NCBI GenBank assembly: GCA_017555445.1
Contig: JAFZGK010000045.1
Span: 1-20,140, forward strand
Direction of reading: 5' to 3'
Length of the DNA: 20,140 nucleotides
Source: Bacteroidales bacterium
GTDB lineage: Bacteria; Bacteroidota; Bacteroidia; Bacteroidales; UBA932
Of this stretch, positions 1 to 8,028 are shown piece by piece; positions within the stretch are counted from its first letter, which is position 1, and every line of letters begins with the position of its first letter. Made by a program: the position numbers and the translations under genes. Under the pieces are notes generated by a model, which did not search any database, was not told where the DNA came from, and saw nothing but the letters and a program-made list of their open reading frames with translations.

Positions 1-602
1 ATCCACTCAAGAGCGGCGACCTGATCAAGCATACCATAGTTGCCTGAGATTCCGCCCTGCTCCTCTGAAAGAAGAGGATGGCTGAAGAAACCGAAATTAC
101 CGAGACGATAGTTGATTGTAACGAGGATGACCCCTCTCTCTGCCCACGCGTCTCCATCCATTGTCACCTCATATCCGTATCCGTTCATGAATGCACCACC
201 ATGTACCCACATCGCTACAGGAAGTTTTGCACTTGTCTTGCCAACTGTTGAAGCTGGAGCCCATACGTTAAGATAGAGACAGTCTTCGCTTTCCTCAGGA
301 GTTCCCTGCCAATAAAATTCGTCTCCATAGAAAGTTCCAGGCTTGTTGCCAGGCTGAGGGCAGATAGGTCCGAAGGTGTCCGCAACCTTTACTCCTTCCC
401 ATGCGACTACAGGCTGAGGTGTCTGCCAGCGAAGGTCTCCTACTGGGGGAGCAGCATACGGAATACCTTTATATACAAGAACTCCAGGAGCCTCGCTTTC
501 TACTCCCTGGATTTTTCCGCCAGTTACTTCAAGTACCGGATTCTTCTGTGCGCAACCGGCTGCAAGGAGTCCGGCAAGCACGATGATAAATGACTTTTTC
601 AT
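1..602 (-). CDS. Type B carboxylesterase lipoprotein, N-terminal part (cut by window edge)
   Basis: I translated this myself from the minus strand: ATG at 602-600, then 200 codons with no stop to the left edge, so the C-terminal half is missing. Seen: a short lipoprotein signal ending in LAAGC with the acylated Cys at residue 17; YKGIPYAAPPVGDLRW near residue 40; the ESEDCLYLNVW block; and WVHGGAF with the oxyanion-hole HGG at 134-136, then TINYRLG and SGNYGMLDQ. These are hallmarks of the carboxylesterase/cholinesterase alpha/beta-hydrolase family (para-nitrobenzyl esterase type), which hydrolyses carboxylic esters. The nucleophile elbow, expected shortly after GNYGMLDQ, lies outside the window. 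Probably an outer-membrane-anchored lipoprotein facing the periplasm or cell surface. It is divergent from the hybrid regulator at 772, which suggests, but does not prove, common control. The substrate cannot be told from sequence; deacylation of plant glycans is an inference from the neighbours. Confidence 0.9.
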   Translation of the reverse strand, partial: MKKSFIIVLAGLLAAGCAQKNPVLEVTGGKIQGVESEAPGVLVYKGIPYAAPPVGDLRWQTPQPVVAWEGVKVADTFGPICPQPGNKPGTFYGDEFYWQGTPEESEDCLYLNVWAPASTVGKTSAKLPVAMWVHGGAFMNGYGYEVTMDGDAWAERGVILVTINYRLGNFGFFSHPLLSEEQGGISGNYGMLDQVAALEW

Positions 603-634
603 ATCGTAAAATATTGTGGTTTGTCTGCGTCTTG

Positions 635-666
635 TAAAGTTATGAATAGAAATCAATATTTACAAC
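635..666 (-). promoter_or_regulatory. Possible promoter of the carboxylesterase
   Basis: Read on the minus strand: GTTG at 666-663, a 20-nt spacer, then TAACTTTA at 642-635. This is one base off the Bacteroidetes -7 box TAnnTTTG with a -33 TTG at normal spacing, about 33 nt before the ATG at 602. It is a weak match in AT-rich DNA, so tentative. Confidence 0.3.
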
Positions 667-712
667 TCCTAAGATTAGTTGCCGAACATTAGGAATTATG
701 CAGAATGTTAAA

Positions 713-720
713 TAAATTTG
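713..720 (+). promoter_or_regulatory. Candidate -7 promoter box for the hybrid sensor operon
   Basis: TAAATTTG fits the Bacteroidetes -7 consensus TAnnTTTG and lies 51 nt before the ATG at 772. I see no TTG at the usual 19-21 nt upstream, so the -33 element is poor, which would fit an activator-dependent or weak promoter. A small perfect hairpin (CTTCAT, 5-nt loop, ATGAAG; 730-746) falls in the predicted leader. Confidence 0.35.
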
Positions 721-771
721 CGTATGCAACTTCATGTAAAATGAAGCTTACCCACAGATTGACTTAACATT

Positions 772-3700
772 ATGAAAAAGAACATACTGATGACCATTGT
801 CGCACTATGTGCGATTTCTATATCTGTACATTCACAGCAATTCAAGTTTCCGGTGGAAAACACCCTGTCCAATCCTATCGTCAACTGTATGACGGTTGAT
901 GACGAGGGTTACCTTTGGATAGGTACACGTCGTGGTCTGAATCGTTTTAATGGAAGTAATTATCTTGTTTATTATCAGTCAGATACGTTGTCTCTGGCTA
1001 ATGATTTCATTTCTACGATGTGTGAGGATACAGACGGTCGCCTGTGGGTCGGAACCACTACAGGTATCGGTCTTCTTAGAAATGGAAAGGTGGATACATC
1101 AGTAGATGTTTCCTGCGGCTCTGTCTTCTGTATAACAAATTATGATGAGAACAGACTGCTTGTGCTGATGCGCAACAGTCTCCATATAATGGATAAGAAG
1201 ACCTTTGCAATGATCCCGATATGGCAGGACGATTCTGTTGTGAGAGGTCATGTTAAGGTGACCAGGGACGGAATGATATGGATCTATGATGTCCATAATC
1301 CTCTGATTCATGTACTAGATTCAAAATTTTCTCTTGTAGATATCATTTCGATTTCAGATAGTAATGTAAGCGATGTCTATATTGACAATGATGGAAAAGT
1401 TCTTGTGGCTACTGAATCCGGATTGCGCATCTTCGATTCCTCAGGCCGTCCGATCTCTTTCAATGGAGAACTCAAGAAGTTGACTCAGGGCCAGAGAGTT
1501 CTTTTCGTTACTGCTAACGAGTCTGGAAGAAGATGCATTGGAATCAGAGACAAGGGTATTTATTCTTTTGAAGGAGAGGGAGAGGATCTTGAGCGCATCT
1601 GGGAAGAAGAGGAACTCCTTGATATACAGCAGGTCATGGCTGTGTTTACGGAAAATAACATCTTCATCAGCAAGGAGCAGGATGGAATGGAATATCATTA
1701 TTTGACTTCTGACAAGTCTGTGATTTCAGTTTCGGACAACAGAGAAGAGACTCTCAACATGTTCTACACTTTTGGAAAGGATAGCGTACTTGTCCTTACC
1801 AACCGTAATGTGTATGTAAAGAAGATCGGTGAGCAGGCATACAAGAAGGTGCGCATAGACGGTCAGCGCAGCAGGGATTGGATGACTATTTCTCTCTTTG
1901 ATAAGGATACAAGTCTGTGGGTGCTCAATAACGGAAACGAACTGAGAAAATATAGGTTTGACGGTAACAGACTGAGGCTGCTTCGTTCAATTGAAGTGGA
2001 AAATACCAATTCGATCTGGGGAGGAAGGGATAATGAGGGAATTTACCTCCTGCAGAGCAATGGTATTCTTCAGGTAGCTGAGGATGGAAGCATGAGGCGC
2101 CACCGAATGATGAAATACCCTGACTTCTGGTATTGCGGAACAACGTCATACGGTCTGACATACTTCCTTGACAATGCCGGAGTATGGTGCTTTGATGAAG
2201 GCAAGGCGATAAGCAAATTGCCTATAAGTGTCAAGAGTCCTGAGTGTCTTTATGAGGATGAGGACGGATATCTTTGGATAGGATCGCAGGGAGCCGGTAT
2301 ATATGTGTATGATCCGAAGACCGGAAAGACTGAAAATATCAATGTGAGCCATGGTATTCCTGACAATACAACACGTTCCATCATAGGTGATGAATATGGA
2401 AATATATGGGTGAGCTCTCGATGCGAGGTTTACAAGATTGATAGAAACAGTCGTGAGGTGACCCTTTATGGAAGCCCGGAGAATATGAACTTCAGCTACA
2501 ATTCCAATAGCAGCCGATATACTGAAGATGGACATGTGCTGTTTGGCAGCAAGAATCATATTGCTGTATTCTCAACTTTCAATGAGGATCCTGTCAATAA
2601 TCTCAAGGTGTGTCTCGACGGTATGATTGTAGACAGCAAGATCGTCAACCATATTCCGGATGAGGTTGTGCTGGAGCATGATGGAAACATCATTTCCTTC
2701 TATTATTCTGCTATGAACTATGATCCGGGAATGAAACTTTCATACAGGTATCGTCTTGAGGGACATCACGATGACTGGATCTATGCAGGATCAAATATGC
2801 GTGTCAATTTTGCAGGATTGAAGCCTGGCAGATACAGACTGGAGGTAGCTGTGCAGAATTCTACGGGAGAATGGAGCGATGATATGCTTTCATATAGCTT
2901 CAGAGTAAAGTCGTCTCCTTGGGTGTCTCCTATTGCAATTCTGATTTACCTGATTGTTATGGGGCTCATATGCCTGTTTATTGTCAATATCGTCTATCAG
3001 CTGAAGGCAAACCGCAGGAAACTGGAGCAGGCAGAGCATGAAAAGCTTCTTAACGAATCCCTGAACAAGGAGAAGACGGACTTCTTTACAAATATATCTC
3101 ATGAGTACAGAACTCCTCTGACCTTGATACATGCACCTGTTCGTGAACTTCTTGGAAGCAACTCTCTGAATGAGCATGACAAGTATCTGCTCTCTCTGGT
3201 CGCAAAGAATACTGAAAAGATGATGGGATTGACTGATCAGGTGTTGAGCTACTATACTTATGATGACAAGGAAATCCTGAAGGTGATAAAGTCGGAAGTT
3301 TCTGTATTCCTGAAGTCTATGCTTCAGAGTTTTGATTATATGTTCAGACAGAGGGAACTGACTTTGAATATCGAGATTCCTGATAATATCCAGGCTTATT
3401 GCGATCGCGAAAAGGTCGAAAGAATTCTTTTCAATGTATTGAGCAATGCGGCTAAATATACACCTGAAGGAGGTTCCATCACTGTAAGAGCAGGAGTGGC
3501 TGATGATAATCTTATAGTTTCTGTCGCTGATACAGGAGTCGGCATATCTCCAGAGAAGATGAAGACTATTTTTGACAGATTCGACAGAGGAGATATGGAA
3601 AACGGTAATCTTCCGGGCTTCGGTATAGGACTCAACTATGCGCTGCATCTTGCCGAACTGCATAAAGGCGTGCTTACTGTAGCACCAAACCTTCCGAAGG

Positions 3701-4578
3701 GATCTGTATTCACTTTGTCTGTTCCTTCATCTCGTAATGCTTATGATTCTTCTGAAATCATAATGGATACGGAAGCAACAGATGAAAATGCCATTATTCC
3801 TGAAGAAAAAGTGTCTGTAATGAAGGATACGACTATCCTGATAGCAGAAGATAACGAGGAACTGGCTCATTATATGCGTCATCTTCTTCTTAAAGAGTAC
3901 AATGTCATTCTTGCTTCAAATGGAAACGAGGCGATGGAATGTATCAAGGTGTCAGCACCGGATATTGTAATAAGCGATATCATGATGCCTTTCAAGGATG
4001 GTTATGAACTTTGCTCTGAGATCAAGGCTGATCCTGAGTTCTGTCACCTTCCTGTCATTCTTCTGACAGCCAAGGCAGATATGGACAGCGAGATTCTTGG
4101 AATCGAGAAGGGGGCTGATGCGTATCTCAAGAAACCGTTTGAGCCTAACCTTCTGTTTGCTGTAATCAGAAGCATCATAGATAATAGAAGAAAGTCGCAG
4201 AATATTCTGATGTCAACAGTGGCTGAGGAAACCAAGGAAGACGTTGCAAATGTTGAAATGAATCGCCACGACAGGATGTTTGTGGAAAAACTTCATGCGA
4301 TGATGGAGGAGCATCTTGCCGACGAGGAATTCAATGTGACGGCTATGTCAAAGGAGTTCGGAATGAGCCGTACAAGTCTCTTCTCCAAGATAAAGGCTCT
4401 ATATGGAGTGTCTCCGCAGACATGGATTACAGACTATCGTCTGAACAAGGCGATCGAACTTCTCAAGACAAGAGAATATAATGTCAGTGAGGTTTCATAT
4501 AAGGTAGGATTCTCTACTCTTACCGGCTTCTCACGTTCATTCAAGAACAAGTTCGGTTTCCCTCCAAGTGCAGTTTAA
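772..4578 (+). CDS. Hybrid two-component system sensor kinase/response regulator (HTCS)
   Basis: This 1268-residue one-protein signalling system senses a glycan fragment in the periplasm and activates transcription of use genes. Domain order: signal peptide (about 1-21, ending SVHSQQ); beta-propeller with Reg_prop-type repeats such as GYLWIGTRRGLNRF and GYLWIGSQGAGIYVYD (to about 620); Y_Y_Y domain (about 630-715); membrane helix (about 717-743); histidine kinase dimerisation domain with phospho-His 777 (NISHEYRTPL); ATPase domain with N-box Asn 888/892 and DTGVGIS; receiver domain with Glu 1026/Asp 1027, phospho-acceptor Asp 1069 and Lys 1121; and a C-terminal AraC-type helix-turn-helix (about 1160-1268). 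All catalytic residues are present, so it looks intact. It heads an operon, with a sugar permease ATG 10 nt after its stop, so the ligand is probably related to the imported sugar. No SusC/SusD genes are visible in the window. Confidence 0.96.
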   Translation: MKKNILMTIVALCAISISVHSQQFKFPVENTLSNPIVNCMTVDDEGYLWIGTRRGLNRFNGSNYLVYYQSDTLSLANDFISTMCEDTDGRLWVGTTTGIGLLRNGKVDTSVDVSCGSVFCITNYDENRLLVLMRNSLHIMDKKTFAMIPIWQDDSVVRGHVKVTRDGMIWIYDVHNPLIHVLDSKFSLVDIISISDSNVSDVYIDNDGKVLVATESGLRIFDSSGRPISFNGELKKLTQGQRVLFVTANESGRRCIGIRDKGIYSFEGEGEDLERIWEEEELLDIQQVMAVFTENNIFISKEQDGMEYHYLTSDKSVISVSDNREETLNMFYTFGKDSVLVLTNRNVYVKKIGEQAYKKVRIDGQRSRDWMTISLFDKDTSLWVLNNGNELRKYRFDGNRLRLLRSIEVENTNSIWGGRDNEGIYLLQSNGILQVAEDGSMRRHRMMKYPDFWYCGTTSYGLTYFLDNAGVWCFDEGKAISKLPISVKSPECLYEDEDGYLWIGSQGAGIYVYDPKTGKTENINVSHGIPDNTTRSIIGDEYGNIWVSSRCEVYKIDRNSREVTLYGSPENMNFSYNSNSSRYTEDGHVLFGSKNHIAVFSTFNEDPVNNLKVCLDGMIVDSKIVNHIPDEVVLEHDGNIISFYYSAMNYDPGMKLSYRYRLEGHHDDWIYAGSNMRVNFAGLKPGRYRLEVAVQNSTGEWSDDMLSYSFRVKSSPWVSPIAILIYLIVMGLICLFIVNIVYQLKANRRKLEQAEHEKLLNESLNKEKTDFFTNISHEYRTPLTLIHAPVRELLGSNSLNEHDKYLLSLVAKNTEKMMGLTDQVLSYYTYDDKEILKVIKSEVSVFLKSMLQSFDYMFRQRELTLNIEIPDNIQAYCDREKVERILFNVLSNAAKYTPEGGSITVRAGVADDNLIVSVADTGVGISPEKMKTIFDRFDRGDMENGNLPGFGIGLNYALHLAELHKGVLTVAPNLPKGSVFTLSVPSSRNAYDSSEIIMDTEATDENAIIPEEKVSVMKDTTILIAEDNEELAHYMRHLLLKEYNVILASNGNEAMECIKVSAPDIVISDIMMPFKDGYELCSEIKADPEFCHLPVILLTAKADMDSEILGIEKGADAYLKKPFEPNLLFAVIRSIIDNRRKSQNILMSTVAEETKEDVANVEMNRHDRMFVEKLHAMMEEHLADEEFNVTAMSKEFGMSRTSLFSKIKALYGVSPQTWITDYRLNKAIELLKTREYNVSEVSYKVGFSTLTGFSRSFKNKFGFPPSAV

Positions 4579-4588
4579 TCAAATAGTT

Positions 4589-5746
4589 ATGAAAACAACC
4601 AACCTTAAGGGCGCTCTTGTGCCTCTGATGTTCGCATTCTTTGCCATGGGCTTTGTCGACATGGTAGGCACTGCGACAAATTATGTGAAGGCGGATTTCA
4701 ATCTGTCAGATACGATGGCTAATTTCCTTCCTTCTATGGTCTTCCTCTGGTTCTTCTTCCTCTCGGTTCCGACGAGTCTTCTGATGAACAGGATCGGAAA
4801 GAAGAAGACTGTGGTGGCAAGTCTTGTAGTGACGATTGCAGCCATGATTCTGCCGCTTGTTTCATACACCTACCCTGTGATGGTGGTTTCATTCTGCTTC
4901 CTTGGTATCGGAAATACTTTGATGCAGGTGTCGCTCAATCCTCTTATAGGATGTGTTGTAAAAGGTGACAAGCTTGCCAGCACTTTGACATTCGGACAGT
5001 TTGTGAAGGCTATCGCATCTTTCATAGCTCCGATTCTGGCGAGCTGGCTTGCTGTCAGATTCGGTAACTGGATGCTCCTTTACCCTATATTCGGCGTCGT
5101 TACAGTAGTGGCTGCATGCTACCTCGGATTCTCAAAAATCGATGAAGATGTTTCTGAAGGAAAGAATTCTAGTTTCATGGACTGCATAAAGATGCTCGGT
5201 GATCCGGCTGTCCTTCTTCTTTTCCTCGGTATCGTTGCGCATGTAGGAATCGATGTCGGTATCAATACTTCAGCACCAAAGATAATCATAGAAAGACTTG
5301 GACTTCCGCTTTCGGAGGCTGCCTTGGCTACCAGCATCTATTTCCTGTTCAGAACACTCGGATGTCTTACAGGTTCGTATATTCTTGCAAAGTGGGAGAC
5401 ATGGAAGTTCTTTGCCTTGAGCGTTATCATGATGGTCCTTGCCATGGCCGGACTCTTCGTCTGCAAATCCATTATCGGAATATATGTAGCCATAGCTCTT
5501 GTCGGATATGGCAATTCGAACATATTCCCGATGATCTTTTCAAAGGCCCTTCTTTCGCGACCGGACAAAGACAATGAGATGTCAGGACTTATGATCATGG
5601 GACTTATCGGAGGAACGATCTTCCCGTTGCTTATGGGAGTCGCTTCGGACGCATCAGGATCACAGTCCGGTGCGGTTGCTGTAATTTCTGTCGGTGTCAT
5701 ATATCTGATTGCGCTTGCGTTCAGATTCCATAAATCTTCAAAGTAA
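4589..5746 (+). CDS. MFS sugar permease (FucP/GluP-like)
   Basis: A 385-residue inner-membrane transporter of the major facilitator superfamily. Hydrophobic segments cover nearly the whole chain, consistent with 12 helices. The loop after helix 2 carries MNRIGKKKTV, a form of the MFS loop motif, and the C-terminal half has SNIFPMIFSKAL and LIGGTIFPLLMG, which recall the FHS/FucP-GluP sugar:proton symporters. I chose the ATG at 4589, not an in-frame ATG at 4568, because the later start leaves MKTTNLKGALVPLM leading directly into helix 1 and avoids overlap with the upstream coding region. It lies 10 nt after the hybrid regulator and its TAA overlaps the ATG of the PfkB kinase (TAATG at 5744-5748), so translational coupling is likely. 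Pairing with a fructokinase-like kinase suggests a ketohexose such as fructose as substrate, but transporter sequence alone does not settle this. Confidence 0.9.
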   Translation: MKTTNLKGALVPLMFAFFAMGFVDMVGTATNYVKADFNLSDTMANFLPSMVFLWFFFLSVPTSLLMNRIGKKKTVVASLVVTIAAMILPLVSYTYPVMVVSFCFLGIGNTLMQVSLNPLIGCVVKGDKLASTLTFGQFVKAIASFIAPILASWLAVRFGNWMLLYPIFGVVTVVAACYLGFSKIDEDVSEGKNSSFMDCIKMLGDPAVLLLFLGIVAHVGIDVGINTSAPKIIIERLGLPLSEAALATSIYFLFRTLGCLTGSYILAKWETWKFFALSVIMMVLAMAGLFVCKSIIGIYVAIALVGYGNSNIFPMIFSKALLSRPDKDNEMSGLMIMGLIGGTIFPLLMGVASDASGSQSGAVAVISVGVIYLIALAFRFHKSSK

Positions 5747-6591
5747 TGGGAAAAGTCATAGGTATAGGTGAGATCCTGTGGGACATGCTTCCTCAGGGAA
5801 AGCAGCTGGGTGGTGCGCCTGCAAACTTTGCGTATCATGTGTGTCGCCTCGGTGGAGACGGATGGGCTGTAAGTGCGGTTGCCGATGACGAACTTGGCAA
5901 TGAGATAAAGTCAGTTCTTGGAGAAAAGAAGCTGAACACCTGTCTTTGTGATGTGTCAGCTCCTACAGGAACGGTGGCAGTGACATTGGATGCTGCCGGT
6001 GTACCGTCATATGAAATCACGGAAGATGTTGCATGGGATATGGTGCCTTATAGTCCTCAGCTCGAAGAACTTGCAAAGTCCGCAGAGGCTGTCTGTTTCG
6101 GAACACTGGCACAAAGGTCTGAAATCAGCCGCAACACTATCATGAAGTTCCTTGATTCTGTGCCTGGAGACTGTCTCAAGGTTTATGATATAAATCTTCG
6201 TCAGCATTACTACTCAAAAGAAATCGTAAGCAGTTCTCTGGCAGTTTCAGATGTTCTGAAGATAAATGATGAAGAGCTCGTAGTTGTTTCTGATCTCTTT
6301 TCTCTTTCAGGAGAGCCGGTCGATATGTGCCGCAGTCTGATCAGGATGTTCTCACTTAAGCTTGTCATTCTCACTAAAGGAAGCAAGGGCAGCGATGTCG
6401 TGACTATGGATGGTGTTCATAGCATTGTTCCTGAGGATGTCGAAGTTGTGGATACTGTCGGAGCCGGTGATGCATTCACTGCCGCATTCATCATTTCTTA
6501 CCTGAGAGGGGATTCTCTTGAAGCTGCGCATAGATTGGCAGGTGAAGTTTCATCTTATGTCTGTACTAAGGCAGGAGCAATGCCTGAATGA
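5746..6591 (+). CDS. PfkB-family carbohydrate kinase, fructokinase-like
   Basis: A 281-residue cytoplasmic sugar kinase. The N-terminus reads MGKVIGIGEILWDMLPQGKQLGGAPANFAYHV, the ribokinase/PfkB opening with the GGAPAN sugar-binding glycine motif in the form typical of fructokinases. The second PfkB signature DTVGAGDAFTA starts at Asp 236, with the catalytic base Asp 242 and the GAG anion hole. It should transfer phosphate from ATP to an imported sugar, trapping it in the cell; fructose is the best guess, though ribose-, tagatose- or KDG-type substrates share these motifs. Its ATG overlaps the permease stop by one base. At 281 residues it is slightly short for the family but both ends look complete. 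I see no clear terminator after its TGA. Confidence 0.9.
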   Translation: MGKVIGIGEILWDMLPQGKQLGGAPANFAYHVCRLGGDGWAVSAVADDELGNEIKSVLGEKKLNTCLCDVSAPTGTVAVTLDAAGVPSYEITEDVAWDMVPYSPQLEELAKSAEAVCFGTLAQRSEISRNTIMKFLDSVPGDCLKVYDINLRQHYYSKEIVSSSLAVSDVLKINDEELVVVSDLFSLSGEPVDMCRSLIRMFSLKLVILTKGSKGSDVVTMDGVHSIVPEDVEVVDTVGAGDAFTAAFIISYLRGDSLEAAHRLAGEVSSYVCTKAGAMPE

Positions 6592-6687
6592 TTACAAAGC
6601 TGCTTTAAAATCACTTTAAACCATAAATTTTGAACATCCGATAAAAAATATGATAGTACGGATAAACCATTTATTCACGTATCTGTC
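6592..6687. other. AT-rich spacer between kinase and esterase
   Basis: No gene or RNA recognised. The stretch is AT-rich with no strong hairpin plus T-tract, so I cannot place a terminator for the sensor-permease-kinase operon here. Some readthrough into the esterase is possible. Confidence 0.4.
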
Positions 6688-6695
6688 TAATTTTG
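6688..6695 (+). promoter_or_regulatory. -7 promoter box of the CE1-like esterase
   Basis: TAATTTTG matches TAnnTTTG exactly, 31 nt before the ATG at 6727. There is no good TTG at the -33 distance. The box overlaps a perfect palindrome at 6691-6705 (separate entry). Confidence 0.5.
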
Positions 6696-6705
6696 TCGGA
6701 CAAAA
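6691..6705. promoter_or_regulatory. Perfect 7-1-7 palindrome on the esterase promoter (operator candidate)
   Basis: TTTTGTC-G-GACAAAA is a perfect inverted repeat with a single central base. Its left arm includes the TTTG of the -7 box, so a bound protein would block or reset RNA polymerase. The core TTGTCGGACAA also fits the loose TNGTNNNACNA pattern known for FadR-type GntR regulators. That match is suggestive only, and no such regulator is encoded in the window. Confidence 0.45.
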
Positions 6706-6726
6706 CACTAAAAACCACATTTTAAT

Positions 6727-7842
6727 ATGAAAAGATTAATGACACTTTTGGCTGCGGCTTTCATGGTACTTGCAGTCAACGCACAGGAACTTGCGAACTT
6801 CCAGAGAGTTAATGTAGTTTCTCCTGAGGTTAAGGATGGCCAGGTGACTTTCCGTCTCAAGGCTGACTATGCAACAGACGTTCAGCTCTACGGTTCATGG
6901 ATGCCAGGTTATGGCGACAGAATCCAGCTTAAGAGAGGTCAGAACTATGTTTGGGAAGTTACTATTCCTGCACCATCTCCAGAAATCTACACTTACAACT
7001 TCTTCGTTGACGGTGTTTCTGTAAGCGACCCTACTAACGTTCTCATGCAGCGTGACGGAACTCGTTACCTCAGCATGCTCCTTATCGAGGGCGAGCGTTC
7101 AGAGAACTACAAGGAGGCTAACAAGAGAGGTTCAGTTTCACATGTATGGTATGACAGTGAGCTCCTTGGAAGCAACAGAAGAATGACAGTTTATACTCCT
7201 TACGGATATGAGACTTCAAAGAAGACTAAGTATCCTGTTCTTTATCTCCTCCACGGTGGTGGTGGTGACGAGGAAGCTTGGTCATCAATGGGTCGTGCAG
7301 CTCAGATCCTTGACAACCTTATCGAGAAGGGTCTTGCTGAGCCTATGATCGTTGTAATGCCTAACGGTAACCCTGGTCAGCAGGCAGCTGTTACTCTTAA
7401 CCTTGATACAAAGCAGATTCAGACTCCTAACGCATACGTTACAAGCCTTGTTAAGGAAATCATTCCTTTCGTAGAGAAGAACTACCGTGCTATCCCTAAG
7501 AAGGAGGCTCGCGCTATCGCTGGTCTTTCAATGGGTGGTGGTCACACTACAAGTGCTACAATGCTCTTCCCAGGCGTATTCGATTATATCTGCCCTATGA
7601 GCTGCGGTCTCCGTGACGGTGAGAATGTTGACGCTCAGATGCAGGGTATCAAGAAGGCTGGTTACAAGCTTTACTGGATCGGTTGCGGTACTGATGACTT
7701 CGCATGGCCAGGTACTGAGACTATGGTTGAGATCCTTAAGAGAAATGGCATGGAGCACACTCTCTTCGCAAGCGACGGTGGCCACGTATGGTACAACTGG
7801 AGATATTACCTCAATACATTCGCACAGCTTCTCTTCAAGTAA
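6727..7842 (+). CDS. Secreted CE1-like esterase with N-terminal E-set/CBM48-like domain
   Basis: A 371-residue secreted protein. A Sec signal peptide (MKRLMTLLAAAFMVLAVNAQ, cut near residue 19) lacks a lipobox Cys, so it is probably periplasmic. Residues about 25-115 form an immunoglobulin-like E-set/CBM48-type domain (VQLYGSWMPGYGDRIQL, YTYNFFVDG). Residues about 140-371 are an esterase D/feruloyl esterase-like alpha/beta hydrolase: YPVLYLLHGGGGDEEAW, nucleophile Ser 268 in GLSMGGG, acid Asp 323 or 324 in CGTDD, and His 353 in DGGHVWYNW. This architecture is common in Bacteroidales carbohydrate esterases that remove acetyl or feruloyl groups from hemicellulose. Codon use is unusually biased (Asn mostly AAC, many CTT, GTT and CGT codons) compared with the AAT-rich sensor gene, suggesting high expression. 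It has its own promoter and terminator. The exact substrate is unknown. Confidence 0.92.
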   Translation: MKRLMTLLAAAFMVLAVNAQELANFQRVNVVSPEVKDGQVTFRLKADYATDVQLYGSWMPGYGDRIQLKRGQNYVWEVTIPAPSPEIYTYNFFVDGVSVSDPTNVLMQRDGTRYLSMLLIEGERSENYKEANKRGSVSHVWYDSELLGSNRRMTVYTPYGYETSKKTKYPVLYLLHGGGGDEEAWSSMGRAAQILDNLIEKGLAEPMIVVMPNGNPGQQAAVTLNLDTKQIQTPNAYVTSLVKEIIPFVEKNYRAIPKKEARAIAGLSMGGGHTTSATMLFPGVFDYICPMSCGLRDGENVDAQMQGIKKAGYKLYWIGCGTDDFAWPGTETMVEILKRNGMEHTLFASDGGHVWYNWRYYLNTFAQLLFK

Positions 7843-7889
7843 GAGACTACTATACGGACTTTTTTAAACTGTGAAAACTTTCAATAGTT

Positions 7890-7924
7890 ACAGCCGGGTT
7901 CCATCTGGATCCCGGCTGTTTTTT
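7890..7924 (+). terminator. Rho-independent terminator of the esterase gene
   Basis: A 13-bp stem (ACAGCCGGGTTCC with GGATCCCGGCTGT, one T-T mismatch) with a 4-nt ATCT loop, followed by a run of six T on the plus strand. It lies 48 nt after the esterase stop codon. Confidence 0.88.
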
Positions 7925-7927
7925 ATG

Positions 7928-7993
7928 CCCCGTGGGTTCCTTCGCTATCGCTCAGGCGACTACGTCGATTACGAACCGGGTTCTCACCCACTG
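7928..7993. other. Unexplained GC-rich structured spacer between two terminators
   Basis: About 65 bp more GC-rich than the surrounding intergenic DNA. The outer arms GTGGGT (7932-7937) and ACCCAC (7986-7991) are complementary, and inside is a tight TCGC-TCAG-GCGA hairpin (7948-7959). GGTTC (7935-7939) and GAACC (7973-7977) can pair alternatively with each other. There is no convincing coding sense. It could be a dispersed palindromic unit or relic DNA. Confidence 0.3.
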
Positions 7994-7996
7994 AAC

Positions 7997-8027
7997 AAAA
8001 AAAAGGAAGTCTTCCGACTTCCTTTTT
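7997..8027 (-). terminator. Rho-independent terminator of tRNA-His
   Basis: On the minus strand: stem AAAAAGGAAGTC / GACTTCCTTTTT (8000-8027) with a 4-nt loop, then a T-tract of eight (the A-run at 7997-8004 on the plus strand). It begins directly after the tRNA 3' end, so the primary transcript has almost no trailer. Confidence 0.85.
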
Positions 8028-8028
8028 G

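Noticed and set aside
401..586. A 61-codon plus-strand frame at the left end
   Set aside because: It is antisense to the clear carboxylesterase coding frame.
2890..3663. A 257-codon antisense frame inside the hybrid sensor gene
   Set aside because: It lies fully opposite the kinase and ATPase domains, which are clearly coding; the peptide has no recognisable family.
4568..4588. Earlier ATG for the MFS permease
   Set aside because: It would overlap the end of the sensor gene and add seven residues not typical of the family; the ATG at 4589 fits better.
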